From Tanypteryx hageni (taxonomy: Eukaryota > Arthropoda > Insecta > Odonata > Petaluridae), in contig CM054116.1 of the NCBI GenBank assembly GCA_028673005.1, positions 66,663,211 through 66,727,210 on the forward strand: DNA of 64,000 nucleotides, written 5' to 3'. Under the pieces are notes generated by a model. The model had not been told where the DNA came from. It worked only from the letters and a program-made list of their open reading frames with translations, and did no database searches. Positions within the stretch are counted from its first letter, which is position 1. Each line of letters opens with the position of its first letter. Shown here piece by piece: positions 1 to 12,345 of the stretch. Both the position numbers and the translations under genes were made by a program.

Positions 1-89
1 TCGGCGTAGTGTCCTTCGGCGTAGTGTCTTTCGGCGTAGTGTCTGTCGGCGTGGTGTCTGTCGGCGTGGTGTATGTCGGCGTAGAGCCA
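1..89. repeat. 15-bp minisatellite, cut by the left edge
   Basis: About 5.9 units of a 15-bp repeat based on TCGGCGTAGTGTCTG, with drift at positions 8 and 13-15. It starts at base 1, so the array probably extends to the left. Because 15 is divisible by 3, the unit keeps a pentapeptide in frame: GVVSV-like on the + strand and DTTPT/DTTPK-like on the - strand. The - strand reading is Thr/Pro-rich, as in mucin-like or linker proteins, but the part visible here has no start, splice site or conserved flank. I treat it as a minisatellite and keep coding only as a possibility. Confidence 0.85.
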
Positions 90-3000
90 GCACATGAAAG
101 AACCGTCAAGGGCTCACGATGATTTCAGCAAACACAGATACCAGATGCCAACTTATTCCCGCAAAAGTATAGGTAGAAATTGATATTAAAGATTTAATGA
201 CAGAACTGCTTATTTTGAGTAAAAATAATACACTTAAAACTCATTTCAAAGGTAGAGCTTTAATATTATAAAAATATAACGTCATCTCAATCGTCAAAAT
301 ACTTCGCGCGTATACTTCGTAGAATTATTCGTCTCCTGCGAGTATAAACGTAGACGCAAGCGCGTTGCAGTAAATTTACTATCGATACTCGAAATTTATA
401 TAACCTGTTAAGAAATCTTCATGTAAGACGCGCAGTCCATTTCTCTTACAGACAATTTGGGAGAAAAGGTGCGCGCGGTAAACGAGTAAATACGGCATTA
501 TTCGTAATCAAGTAATTTTCCTTTGTCAGCTTATTTTCCACAAACCAAAGGCTTCTTTTTTTTAATGAATCTGTTACGCCAATCACGCGCATAGCTACTA
601 GAAACATCACATTCTGTGGAAACAGAGGGAGAGAAAAAAACACAGAATTCCCACCAAATAAAAATCGACCCACGACGAGAAAACAAAAATCCGAGAAGAA
701 AGAGAACGCCCGACAAACCTCCCGCAAGCAATTACGAGGCAATAAGGAGAGAATAAAAATCGAAGCCGTCGGAACAGAACGACACGGTGGAAAATTTACC
801 GCGCCGGGAAACATTCGTCACCTGCTCCCTTCAAGTTCCAATTCCCCGCTCCGCGCAAAAACCTCACCACAATTACGTCCCGCGAAACAGCGGAGGAAAA
901 GGAGGAGTGGGTGAACTCGTTTTATTGGACTTTTCTCCCATTTTCTACCCCATCTCCTCTAACCCGCTCTCTCCTCCCTACACCCCGATGTGCCTCTTTT
1001 TCACGGCGATCTCCTCGACCGACTAGGAACTTCGCAGCCTGGCACTTGTGAAAGGGAGAGATGGCAGAGGAGGTTAGGAAGGCGTGAAAGAGGAGAAGCA
1101 AAGGTTGTATAATTGGAAAGCGGAGACGAGGGCGCGGAAGGTGAGGGAGGGAGAGTTCGAAAAGATGAGGGTGGAAAACGGGGGGATTGAATCTGTTTAT
1201 GCTCAAAAGGGCTAAGGGGGAGGAGAGCGTGGGAGGATTGGAGGTAGGGGGGGGGAAAAGCGAGAAGAGATAGGGCGGAGGAATGAGGCACGAGAGACGC
1301 CCGGGCGTCACGGATGACGCTTAGCGGAGTTCACGACGGGGACTACACGCTGCACCAAAACGTAAGCAACGTAGGACGATGACAATGGAAACGCTCACCT
1401 CCGAAGCTAAAATAGAATAGGGAGAACCGAAAACGGGATTAAGGCATTCACTAAACGCGCGGAGAACGGTTTCCATTTAAGCGGCTAAAAATAGCAAAGC
1501 TTGCGTTTAATATGGTCGCAGGGATTAGGATTAAAGGGTGGTAGGGAGCGAAAATTACGATTCCGCTTTTTTTTAATGCGCGATACCGATGGAGTTAGAA
1601 ATGAGAGAAATTGATTTTTTCCGACCGCGAAGTCGCAGAGTCGGGAAATTTCATTTTTGCCCCCGCAATGCCCTAAAGCTCGATTTCGTCGTTCCAATCC
1701 CAGTGCGTTGAGTACAATTTTGCGAGAAACAGCTTTAACTGCGAAAATGCATCAACCGGCTATTATCATCAACTTGGCGAAATTTAGGGTGAGAGAGAGA
1801 AAGAGAGAGAACAAAGGGAACGGGGTTAGCTCAACGAGAAGCATTTCTGGGTCAAACGAACGCTTGTATCCACTCGCGTACCTTCGGAGGATTGCAAATA
1901 CCAACGTTATTAGCAATTACTCTCCCATCTCCAAATAAACAAAAAACTATCCAAAACAAACTCATGCAATCCATCCCAGATGATTTATTTAGTTACGCCT
2001 CATTTTGATTGACATTAAAGCAGTTCCTCGGATTCTAATATAATCGATGATAGAAAATTTTAAAATAGCAGATCTCGAAAAGTAATACGCTTTAAAAAGA
2101 CAATTTAATTGCAGAAAATACAATGTTGCAGTAGTGGTATTATAGTAAAATTGCAAAAAAGTTTCGAAATTAATCGACTTCATAATGTCTTATCATATTA
2201 ATTCTATTAGCAGACTGTGTTAAATAAAATACATGGGCTCACAGCGATTATTTTGATAGTACACAAAAACCGGATCTAGAGCAAATGTTTCTGTTAATAA
2301 TCTTATTGTAACCATCCATACTTGGTATATTTTTTGTCATGATTGATAAGAAATGATGGAAACCTTTATAAAATCTTACATTAAAATCTTTATTTTCAAA
2401 TTTAGGGACGACATGTGACTCGATGACGCAACCCAACGTCGCACTGCATCCGCACAATGTCGATGCACTAATTCTTTAACAATACGGGAAGTATAATAGC
2501 GCACGACCGCAGAAGCACTTCGAAGCTCGTCCATGCGGCTCATCTGGTCCAGATAGGAATTTCATCGCATAGGAATTAAATAGAAGGGTAAATTCCCGCG
2601 CGGAAGTGGGGCATAAATAACACACCCAGACAGACAATTCGACCGAACTGCTCAAACCAATCTCACATTCACCATTTTGTTTACGTAACACATGGAAATG
2701 CCATTCGTCGGTAGAGAAAATAATTCAATGGGAAAACGAGGAAGGCGACGGTAAATCTATAAGGGCAGCGGAGGGAGATTGATCGTCCGAGACGCAGAAG
2801 AGTTATTTTATTAGCGGTTTAGGAACAATGCGATGACCACGCGAATTTTTTCTGCTCTTTATCCTCCAGAGAAATGACGTGTATATGGCATCGGCTAGGT
2901 ACAAAACTGACTTATTTCTCTCCCTCCCTCTTCAAATCCTTCCCTCTACTACCTCAATTCTTTCAACTTCGCGTGACCCTATCCCTTGCTACTTTTTGTC

Positions 3001-3180
3001 GCGCCCCAACCACTCATGCAACACAGTAAACCTCACCCCAACAACCTCTCTCTTTACGACTCCTTTTTTTTTCAACCCCTTTGGTTGAAGGATCGGGGTT
3101 GCAAACAAGCGGGAGAGGATTCGTTTTGGGGGGAAAGAGGAGGTTAGGAGAGAATCGAGGAAAGGGGGGCGAGCACGGGG
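90..3180. other. no gene recognised; AT-rich with a purine-rich patch
   Basis: No open frame here has recognisable protein features. 1040-1290 is a purine-rich stretch on the + strand with a run of nine G at about 1247-1255. The open frames there on the - strand are Pro/Ser/Leu low-complexity products of that composition. The rest is ordinary AT-rich sequence. Confidence 0.6.
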
Positions 3181-3303
3181 AGTTGTTTGCATAATTGGGC
3201 AAACTGCCGAGCCAAGGGCACATGCAATCCAACCGACACTCTCCCCTACCGCACCGCCCATTCCACTCAACCCCCCTCCGGTCTTACTGCCGCACCGATT
3301 ATC

Positions 3304-3314
3304 TGCGCATGCGC
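3304..3314. promoter_or_regulatory. NRF-1 / Ewg-type palindromic site
   Basis: TGCGCATGCGC is a perfect match to the core palindrome bound by NRF-1 (Erect wing in flies), which in animals is typical of CpG-rich promoters near the transcription start. It sits in a locally CpG-rich block. Binding is inferred from the motif alone. Confidence 0.45.
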
Positions 3315-3334
3315 CTCAGAACGCAACCGCAAAT

Positions 3335-3342
3335 CAGGTAAG
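3335..3342 (+). promoter_or_regulatory. consensus 5' splice donor
   Basis: CAG|GTAAG matches the metazoan U1 consensus and lies 21 bp downstream of the NRF-1-like palindrome. An octamer of this kind also turns up by chance every few kb, so its interest comes only from position. Confidence 0.25.
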
Positions 3343-3480
3343 CCTGGATACATTCGGTGGGAGTATAAGGCGTGTGCATGCGTGTGTGCGCGAACTCGCG
3401 TGTGGATGCGTGCGTGGGAGACCGCATGCGTGCGTCCACCGCGATTGCGGATAGATACTAGTTTACTAGTTATTGATGGA

Positions 3481-4640
3481 CGGGTAGGTTTTTGAAAAAG
3501 GATGGCGGAAAGGAAGTCAAGTTACGGTCAGATACGCAAATTGACGATCAACGACGCCATTACTCCGAATGCGTTTCTAATTACACGGCTTCAATTACGG
3601 GCGGAGTGAGGATGAGTGGTCGTTATTGGTAACGGTATGCGAATATGCATTTGTGCGCCATAAGTGTGTGAACGTATTAAAATATAAACTACCTCGTCTG
3701 CAACATATAATAAGAAAAAGTTTTTTTTTCATCGATAAGAGTTTTGACAAAATGCCGCAAAACAGCGAGCCAAGATAAAAAAATGCCCATTGTAATGGAA
3801 CAAAAATTATATCGATGAAACGAGTGTATAAGTGGGGACAATACTTTTTATTGAAATGAATTTTGATAAAACGCTCCGCTGGAGGGCAAACAAAAACGCC
3901 GATTGTAATGGAACAACCGTATTCGATAAAAATATTTTAGGATGCGTTAAGATTTATTTAACGAGATGTACATATTATTAATGATCACTTTAAAAAAAAC
4001 AGGCAAAATAATAATTTTACTATTTAATCGGGACGCTTTCCGAATTCAAAGTTTGAAATACAAAAAATATACATTTATGATGGGAAAACGAAATTAAGTG
4101 CAATATTTTCGAGGCAACTCACGAAAACAATTTTTTGAGCTGCTATTGAACCCCTAATTACGAAAATTACACCCCCAATAAAAATATTCACAGTGAAATG
4201 AATATGAAAGAAAATTCGAAACCCCTTTTGAATAAAAGAAGAAATGGCTCCGATAAAAAAATTCGTTGGGGGATTAACGGGAAAAATAAAATACTGTTAA
4301 CAAAGCAAATGAATCCCAATTTTTTACAGAAAGAACGAGTCAAATGCTACATCTCGACGACCTAACGAAAACACTTGCGACGACGCAAACGAAAGAGTAA
4401 TAAAACTAGACCTAAAGGAGAGTTGAAACGGTGGGGAAAATAATCCGTTTAGAAAATGGGAATTAAAGAAAAAAATCCGCAAGGAGCAGTCTATTATCGA
4501 CACCAAAACAATAAAATGGCGTTGAGAAGGTCGTCACTTGGCGCTCGGTAAAAAAAAAAAAACAAAAAACAAAGATTCGACTGGGAATATGGGTTTTTAT
4601 TATACACCGCCAAGATTAATAGCCTCGTTTTCTTTTTAGA
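3481..4640. other. no gene; weak internal duplication
   Basis: AT-rich, no gene recognised. Two stretches, about 3745-3815 and 3872-3940, look like diverged direct copies of one another. Each has an ATTTTGA(C/T)AAAA-like start, a GC-richer middle and the perfectly shared 15-mer ATTGTAATGGAACAA (about 3790 and 3902). This may be an old tandem duplication or two copies of a short repeat. Confidence 0.4.
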
Positions 4641-5290
4641 AACACCTCCAATAAAACGGACGAGAGAAAGAGAGAGAGAGAAATGCAGACGAGCCGCCAT
4701 TACTCCCGAACGCGACTGAAACAAGTGAATGAGAAGTTAGGCTAAAAAAATTAACGTAAAAAAACAATCCGAAAGGTGCTCTGAACAATAACGTAACGAG
4801 ATGTCATCCCGAGCTCGAGAAAAAAACGACGCATTTTATTTTTAATAAAACGTTCCCTCTGATACTTGCGATAAGCCAGTGCGAAGCGAAAGAGAGAGAG
4901 AGAGTCAATAATTCAAATATAGAAAAAGAGAGAGGAAAGAAAACATTTCCTAAAAGAACGAATGGAAGAAGTAAAAATAAAGAACACCCCGGGGACTCTG
5001 CAAACGAGGGAGACACTCCGAGAAATATAGCTTCGAGTAACGAAGTAAAAAAACGATGGAAAATGGAGGTTAGGAGAGGAAAGAGGTTAGGAGAGGAAAG
5101 AGGTTAGAGAGGTAGAGTGAGAGAGAGAGAATTAGGGAGACGAAAAGAAAAGATGCACGCCAAGACAGAAAAAAATACCTTCCGAGAAAAACATGGAAAT
5201 AGCGATACGAGAGAGAAAGACGAGAGATGTTGGAAGAGAGAGAGAGAGAGGGTCGCCAATTATTAGGAGAATAGCAGAAAAGGAGTCACC
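4641..5290. repeat. GA-rich low-complexity region with (GA)n runs
   Basis: Purine-rich on the + strand, with several short (GA)n tracts (about 4666-4682, 4890-4903, 5117-5130, 5238-5250). Open frames on the - strand here are Ser/Phe/Leu-rich composition artefacts. Confidence 0.7.
5066..5107. repeat. short 17-bp tandem repeat
   Basis: About 2.5 copies of GAGGTTAGGAGAGGAAA at 5066, 5083 and 5100. The unit length of 17 bp is the same as in the two large purine arrays at 11.6 kb and 36 kb, although the sequence differs. Confidence 0.75.
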
Positions 5291-6619
5291 CCGAGGTTGA
5301 CTTCCTCTTCTACCCCTCTTTGGCGGAAAATTGAATTTGCTCAGGAGAAAAAACGAAAATAAAGAAAAACGGCTGAGAGAAAAGCGATCTCTGAAGTGGC
5401 ACTCCCCCCGCAGGCACAAGCGCTCCATCTTCCTTCAATACTTTTTTATATACACATCCCTTTGCTCTACAAACGGGAAAACGAAGGGTCCTTGGCACAA
5501 ATGGAGAAAAGAGAAAGGATAAGAAAGTCTGTAGGTTATGTGTGGGAGTAATCGCTTCTAGGACACAAGTAAAGGACGATATTAAATTCTACGGAGACGT
5601 GACGTGATCTCGGAGAAGAGGCGACAGGAGGCTGAGGATTCGAGTGAAAGGAAACGTCACCAGATGGGAAATGGTTTGCAGACATAATAAACGCTGATGG
5701 GATAACGCAGTTAATTTCCCGGTTCTGCCGGACGAAGTTTCTTGAAAATAATTCCATTATTTATAGTCTTAATTCAAAAAGGTAGTGCCAACTTACTTAC
5801 TGAAACTCCTTGGGAAAGGCTCGACTTCTTTAATTCGACTCGTTATTCCGAAACAAATTTTGTTTATAAATATGGCACTGCCCGTTTAATAAAATAACAT
5901 TATTTGATATACGACGCGATACTAAAACAAGCACTCGTCTAGTGGTGGACATTTTTAATAATATTTAAAAAAGCTAAGTTTTCTAATTAAAAATTTATAA
6001 AATGCCTGTTTAAAAAATAAACGGACAAAAAATAAGAAAGAATGAAAAATTAAATCCTTTACAGTAATACTGCGCACCCCTCCTAACGCCATAATACTTA
6101 TAAGGTTGACAAATAATTCTCTTACAAGCATACTTTTCAAGTCTGAAAGCAATTTTAAATGGTTGAATTTATTTTCCAATTAGCTGTTTAGGATCAATCA
6201 AAAAATTGAAAATAAAAAGACAACGCTAATCCGCGCTTTCCTTCGACGTTTCCAATTAAACTATTTATCAAAATTTCGGTGTGTTAAGGAACATTCAGTC
6301 TACACTGTATTGCTACTCACAAGTATAAGAGGTTATAAAGTTAAAAAGATGACTTTTACATTCCTTGATTACTGCGTAGTATACTTTCAACGACATTAAA
6401 TGCTATAGCTACGTGCACTCCATGACAATTTGACAACAGAATCGAATCCATAATTGTAACGCTGACGGTTTCCTGAGAGCGTAATAATGGCCGTAATGTC
6501 GTTTTATGGCCCATACTAATGACATTAAATATCGGGCAATGACGTCAGACACTGACGTACCGTATGTGTCAATTAACAGTTTTACCTTGTCCTAACAGAT
6601 ACAGGCTCTAAGCTTGACA
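5291..6619. other. no gene recognised
   Basis: AT-rich DNA without a recognisable coding region. The only site noted is the cAMP-response-type palindrome at 6540-6547. Confidence 0.55.
6540..6547. promoter_or_regulatory. CRE palindrome TGACGTCA
   Basis: A perfect TGACGTCA (CREB/ATF-type site), followed about 10 bp later by a TGACGT half-site. There is no nearby gene or TATA arrangement, so function is unproven. Confidence 0.25.
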
Positions 6620-7040
6620 TGCTTAACTGATTCCCATCCAAGCTCCCTCATCAAGAAACATTTTTGGGCAGTCTGATGAATCTTTCATTTCTATTCTGAG
6701 CTACTTCTTTCCATCTTCATTTACCAAATCAGTTTGAAACGCCCGACTTTCCGGCACTTCCACCGAATCTGCTAGATGTACCCATTAATCTGCGCATCCA
6801 ATATTTACGACTGACCTGTCTACTTCTTTCCGTGTCACGTGTCCGACCCGACTCAACCTTCGTGATTTCATTAAAAACTTCTCTCTCCTGATTTTCTCCA
6901 TCTTATCTTTCTACTCTGTAACATGGACAATTTCATATTTATCCACCCTTTCTGGTATTTTCGCGCTAGCCATTTGTCATTCTTAGATATTCCAATCTCA
7001 CTTGCTTTCAGAGTCGCGGCATACAATAAACTTAATTGCA
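6620..7040 (-). pseudogene. possible decayed LINE reverse-transcriptase C-terminal region
   Basis: Read on the - strand, this AT-rich stretch gives broken peptides that recall the region after the RT domain of the LINE at 61.6-63.5 kb. About 7030-7010 reads SLLYAAT, compare SIALYGAETW. Near 6850 there is RRLSRVGHVTRKE, compare KANWVGHYLRRE. The order and spacing are right, but stops and frameshifts separate the pieces and overall similarity is low. If real, it is an old insertion of the same broad LINE group with no coding capacity. Confidence 0.35.
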
Positions 7041-9229
7041 TCTCACGTTTGCGAAAAAATGAAGTTCCGTACTCCTTGCTATAGTGAATTAGTAATTACG
7101 CACTTAATAAGTAACAATCAGTACACTTCATTTAGGTGCTTAAATTCAGCGCGTGAATCGTTCACTTTTTAACGTTAAAGGTTCATCTGTCTAAACTACG
7201 CATTTTGTTTTATTCATAATGATTTAAAGACCTCTTTCTTTAGAGCTTGTTTCAAAATACTGCCCCCAAAATCTCATTATAAATTTCTCCAACTACAAAA
7301 ACTCAATATGCTAATGATAAGCTATGGATGCCGTTATATTGCTCTTCAGAACTTATGTCGTCTCTATTATTATTTTATCACTTCAACATAAAAGAGTGCC
7401 AGCTGCTTCCTGTTTTATATCTAAAGTTTCCACCATTTATAAGTAGCAGGGGAAGTAATATACAATCATCTTAAACAAGTGTATCGAGCGATGACGATTA
7501 ACCAACTCCATTTCATTAGCCGTCTTTTCTTACTTCGCAACAAAACACGAGGTTAAATTACGACGAAATATCCAAAGCCGACAAACAATTTCATCAAGAA
7601 AAACAAAATATTTTTCAAATATTCCGAGAATAAAAACTCTACCGAGAAAACTATTATATGAATGCGTGCTGCCAGCTTGGTCAAAAGTGCACCTGCGGCA
7701 CTCAAATGAAAAAATCGGCTTACAATTCAATTAACCTAAATCGTCCTTTGGTGCAACTTTTCGCTACTAAAAGTTCCCGAACGTATTGCCTCTTTAAAGT
7801 TTTTCGATTGTTTCCAGTCCCCTGGAATTTCCCTGGAGCACTAAGCTCTTTCTTTCCCTGCGAGACAAAAACCGTTCGCTTTCGTTGCCCCGCGTAAAAC
7901 GCTACAATCCAAGTTTAAAACTCAAATAAAAGTTGATCAGAAATAATTCTTCGACTGGTTCTAAGGAATTACATTCGACTTTTGGTTTATTATCCAGTAT
8001 CTTTCCACACTATTTACAAATAAAGTCGAAGTTAAATTGCTTCTCCGGCTCGCCGGAACTGTTTTAATCTTTTGGGCAGAAGATTTACGGCGTGAGAAAA
8101 TATCCACACGCGTCTGTGTTTTGAGGGGGACATAAAAGCCGAGTATTCCACCCAACGGGAAGGACATTAACCTTTTGGAGCCCGTCGTTAAGGGCTAAGT
8201 TGATGCAAACAAGGCTTTCCTCCTAACCCATCCTTTCTCCGACAGAGCGCCTGAAAGGATGAATTTTTCACCATAGTAATAAACGCCAACAAGTCTCGGT
8301 TATAATTAAATAGACGGGAACTAATAAAAGCTCTTAAGATGATAACTCGATCAAATTTTATCCTTTCCTTGCCTTTCTCATGCTACTTGCACTTCATCAG
8401 CGAACTAAATTTATAATACGATCCATGGTTCTTTTCGTACCTTTCTCCACATTTTCCTCGTAAAAATAAACTTCCGCTGAAGCATTTGGAAAATCGACAC
8501 ACTATCAGACTTAAGATTTGGGTTTAAATGCAGGAAAATATCATTAACGCAAACGACCTAAAGATGTATAAGGTATTCACAGTCAGCTAAAAGAGACTGA
8601 ATTGAGGAACTTTCGCAATCAAGTTTTAGAGATCCTTGGATTCGTGGAGTTAAAGCGGCCTTATCGGCGATAGGTGTTCGATCAAAGCACTGTAAAAGAC
8701 TCGGAGGAAAGATGCGACGCCCATATTAACTTATTCATTCTTCTGAAAGGTGAGGAGACGTCATGATTTCATTCCATTTTCGCCTCAACTCCTTGGCAAT
8801 CATCATTGGTTCCCTGCAGTTCCATCCATATCGCTCACGCTCATCCACCGCTCTCGTCCTGCTAGGTTTTCCTGGCAAACTTTCCTACGTCAAAAAGTCT
8901 AAAAAGGTAAACATTTGTCCATGATCATCCTAATTAGAATAGAAATCGCAATGCATATCAACCTGTCCATAAAGGATGAGAAATAAGCTAAAGAATACAA
9001 TCATCACAAGCTATTTTTAAAATGTTTCAAATCTATATTAAGAATGGCCAAGCAATAACAGCAAATTATCAAACGAATAAGCGCAAAATTCGAGCATTAC
9101 AACGACACCAAAAAAATAATTTATGCGATAAGGGAACCCGATTTCTAAAAAAATCTCTCTCCATCCCAGCCAAATGCAGATTCAATCCCATAAAACCCCT
9201 TAGAGTAAAAATTTAAAAAAATCTGCAAC
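7041..9229. other. no gene recognised
   Basis: AT-rich, without coding features or clear repeats. Short open frames have no recognisable motifs. Confidence 0.55.
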
Positions 9230-9720
9230 TGCTACACGCTTCGCCGAGGCGAGTGCGTCGATGCGTGTGAGAGGATGAGAGAAGCCGGTTTGTCCGCACA
9301 CAAGGCTGGGGCGTGCGTGTGGAGCACGCGAATGCGTTATATGGGCAAGGGGAGGAGACTGGGCGAGTGGCGCAGGGGGCGGGGAGGGGAGGAGACTGGG
9401 CGAGAGGCGCAGGGGGCGGGGAGGGGAGAATAGTGAGCGAGTGGTGCAAGGGGGAGGGCTCGCGCAGTGGAGGGGTGCCGTATGACTAAGAGGCAAAGAA
9501 AGGCAATCAATCGGTGAGTCACGCAGCGAGAGGAGTGGGATTTCGTAGAGAAAGAGATAAAAAGGGGAAGGATGGAAGGGACCGCTGCTGGAAATGCATG
9601 GAAAAGGGAGAGAATGGAAAGACAGGAGAGGTGACGGCAAAGAGACTTGCGGTGAGGGAGGGAAGATGGAGGGAAATTTAAAAAAAAGGACATCGATTGC
9701 GGAGACAACCATTGCTCATA
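9230..9720. repeat. GC-box-rich purine region with a 37-bp tandem repeat
   Basis: Between 9352 and about 9450 there are about 2.6 copies of a 37-bp unit, with copies starting at 9352 and 9389. Each of the first two contains GGGGGCGGGG, an Sp1/KLF-type GC box. The left part (9230-9340) is CpG-rich. The 170-codon frame on the - strand (9200-9712) is Pro/Ser/Leu-rich and is explained by purine bias plus the repeat. Either a GC-rich minisatellite or a promoter-proximal element is possible; no gene is visible on either side. Confidence 0.55.
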
Positions 9721-11269
9721 CGACTAATAAAAGAGACGAGGGGAAGACGACCGGTTGTTAAGCAGAGATTGCCTTACTAACTTCCACTCTTGTTCTCTGA
9801 TCGATAAAGTCTCCCTCCGACGGTCAAGATCAAGATGGTCTGAATCGTTTTTAAATACTATATGGAATTCCCGATGAATACGCCATAAAGCCTTACTCAT
9901 AAGCACTGCGTCGTTCGCGATCTATTTATTCTGTTATCTGCTGCCTAATTGACGGTTGAGCATCTAATTTGATTGGGTGACTGAAATTATAATAAATAAT
10001 AGAAGTTATTGTTTTAAATTTCCCCTGCATTATAAATAAATACCATAAATATTGTAAAATTGAAATTAATACTTTCTACCAAATTGACTCCTACTTAAAG
10101 GGCGTTAATGAGATGGAAATATTAGGCATTTAATTCGGAGTCTCGTTTCCAGATTGGAGAAACAATAAATAAACATCTGCATAGAACGAAAAAAATACTT
10201 AAAATATTTTTAAAAATTAATGCAACTCACGGTCCACAAAATCACGCTCTATCAAACACCCAAATCAATCAATGTATAACGCTAAATCGCATCGGAAGAA
10301 AATTACTTGTTCCGATAGCTTTCAGAAACAAGACCATACCACTGGTGATGCAGAATAGAAGATGCAATCGTACTGAGTATCAAAGGAATTCACGGCAATT
10401 ATCATGGTTCTGCCCAAACGCTTCATTATAGCAATGATTAAGTCTGTTATGAAATACATATTTCCTCGCATAATTTTAGACGAAGAAGTATTCTTTATCG
10501 CAAAAAACGGGACCCTATGATAAAGGGCGGTTAGGGCTAAGAGTCGGTTAAGAGAGCGAGTTCACCGCATTTCAATATGGAAATACTCCTCGGAATGTTA
10601 TTTCAAAATCATTGGCATGGATGCAAAATTTCCGTAAAAAAGTTTCGAGTTCGATAGGGCAAGAGGTAAGTGTACGATAAAGCAATAAATGATATTTTAG
10701 CACTCTAAAGAAACGATATACTTAATTCCAAAACCTTTTAATGGAGAAACAAAATTTGTCAAAGTGACATGTTTAACGTACAGCTCGACATACTATTACT
10801 CTACTTCCATTTATATACTCATTGCCATTTTTTAAATTACAAGAAAACGCAATTTTCCCACAAAGTAAAGCAACTCAACGGTTATCATATTGAAAAACAA
10901 ATTACACCGACATTCTAAGCTATGGAATAGATAAGATAGAGATATCGTTTAAACCGATATCGGACGATGGGAAGACTCAACCTTTTACATCCGCGTAAGC
11001 AGGGATATCCGCCGAAGATTGAATTGAAGCGCCCGAAGACAGAAACTCGATATGTAGCGCAATACACGGCGAAGGCAAAAAACCAATAACCGAAGGGAGC
11101 TGCGCCTTCATGCCGATTACAACGGGAATGAAGGGGGCGATGCACGTTGCGCTCTCCATACACAGCATAGACACACAAAGAGAGAGAGAAGAAAAAACGA
11201 TATGGGAGATATAGGAGTTGGAAACGACGCCGAGAAGAACTATCGCGGAGGGGAGGGGAGTGATATGGT
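9721..11269. other. no gene recognised
   Basis: AT-rich DNA; a short (GA)n run lies at about 11178-11190. No coding evidence. Confidence 0.55.
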
Positions 11270-11277
11270 TGACGTCA
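11270..11277. promoter_or_regulatory. CRE palindrome with adjacent ETS-like CACTTCC
   Basis: TGACGTCA followed directly by CTTCC, giving TGACGTCACTTCC, a combination common in animal promoters (CREB/ATF beside ETS). It lies at the edge of the GA-rich array at 11.5-12.3 kb. Function is inferred from sequence only. Confidence 0.3.
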
Positions 11278-11589
11278 CTTCCATAACCACCTCTGTTTTA
11301 TTCTCCGTCCCCAGTCACGTCCTCCTGCCCCCTCTCTTCTCCCTCTTTCCTTTTAGCTAGAAGAACCAACCTTCCTCTGAAACACTCCCTTCGGCGTTGC
11401 CCCTTGGGGAGGAGGGAGAGGGGCAATTGCACTCCGAAACTATAAACTGCTTCGTGCTAGAGTAGCATGTGAGCACGTCAGGGAGGGGAGATATGAAAAG
11501 AGAACGAGGCGTAAGGGGAGGTGGAGGGAGGAAAAGGATGATGGTGGGAGGAAAAGGATGATGGTGGGAGGAAGAGGGAGGAGGAGAGA

Positions 11590-11880
11590 GGACGAGGGAG
11601 GAAGAGAGAGGTGGAGGAAAGAGGGAGGTGGAGGGAAGAGGGAGGTGGAGGGAAGAGGGAGGTGGAGGGAAGAGGGAGGTGGAGGGAAGAAGGAGGTGGA
11701 GGGAAGAGGGAGGTGGAGGGAAGAGGGAGGTGGAGGGAAGAGGGAGGTGGAGGGAAGAGGGAGGTGGGGGGAAGAGGGAGGTGGAGGGAAGAGGGAGGTG
11801 GAGGGAAGAGGGAGGTGGAGGGAAGAGGGAGGTGGAGGGAAGAGGGAGGTGGAGGGAAGAGGGAGGTGGAGGGAGGGAAG
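11590..11880. repeat. 17-bp purine minisatellite
   Basis: About 16 copies of a 17-bp unit close to GGAGGGAAGAGGGAGGT, highly homogeneous. Since 17 is not a multiple of 3, each frame runs through three units before repeating. All three + frames therefore give the same 17-residue Gly/Arg/Glu repeat, and the - strand gives Pro/Ser/Leu repeats. This explains the four overlapping open frames here, including a 354-codon one on the - strand (11357-12421), without any coding. Confidence 0.93.
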
Positions 11881-12345
11881 TGGAGGGAGGTGAAAGGAGG
11901 AAGAGGATGGCGGAGGTAGGAGAAAAGAGATGGAGGGAAGATAAAAGAGATGGAGGGAGGAGAAAAGAGATGGAGGGAGGAGAAAAGAGATGGAGGGAGG
12001 AGAAAAGAGATGGAGGCAGGATGAAGAGGGAGGAAGAAGAGGGAGTAGGAAGAGGGAGGAGGAAGAGGGAGGAGGAAGAGGGAGTAGGAAGAGGGAGGAG
12101 GAAGAGGGAGGAGGAAGAGGGAGGAGGAAGAGGGAGGAGGAAGAGGGAGGAGGAAGAGGGAGGAGGAAGAGGGAGGAGGAAGAGGGAGGAGGAAGAGGGA
12201 GGAGGAAGTGGGATGAAGAGGTAGAAGGAAGGGGGAGGAGGAATAGCGAAATGGAGGGTGGAAGAGGGGGGTGGAGGGAGGAAGAAGAGGGAGGAGGAAG
12301 GAGAAGGAAGAGAGAGGTGGAGGGAGGCGAGGAGAAGTTGAAAAG
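11881..12345. repeat. compound purine minisatellite (20-bp, then 13-bp units)
   Basis: Continues the array at 11.6 kb. 11925-12015 has about five copies of a 20-bp unit (AGATGGAGGGAGGAGAAAAG). 12025-12215 has about 14 copies of a 13-bp unit (AAGAGGGAGGAGG), with occasional GTAGG variants. A less regular GA-rich tail reaches about 12345. The 13-residue repeat REEEEG(V/G)GRGRRK in all + frames follows from the 13-bp unit. Confidence 0.92.

Larger units (their letters stand above)
3187..3480 (+). promoter_or_regulatory. candidate CpG-rich promoter / first-exon region
   Basis: This stretch is much richer in GC and CpG than the AT-rich DNA around it. It contains an NRF-1-type palindrome (3304-3314) and, 21 bp after it, a consensus 5' splice site CAG|GTAAG (3335-3342). 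It continues into a GT/GC alternating stretch (about 3370-3440, repeated TGCGTG). A frame is open from 3187 to 3495, but its product resembles nothing I know. Taken together, a TATA-less promoter with a short first exon on the + strand is possible. No downstream exon was identified, so this is inference from motifs and composition only. Confidence 0.3.

Noticed and set aside
9200..9712. 170-codon frame on the - strand
   Set aside because: Composition effect of the purine- and GC-box-rich region; no motif.
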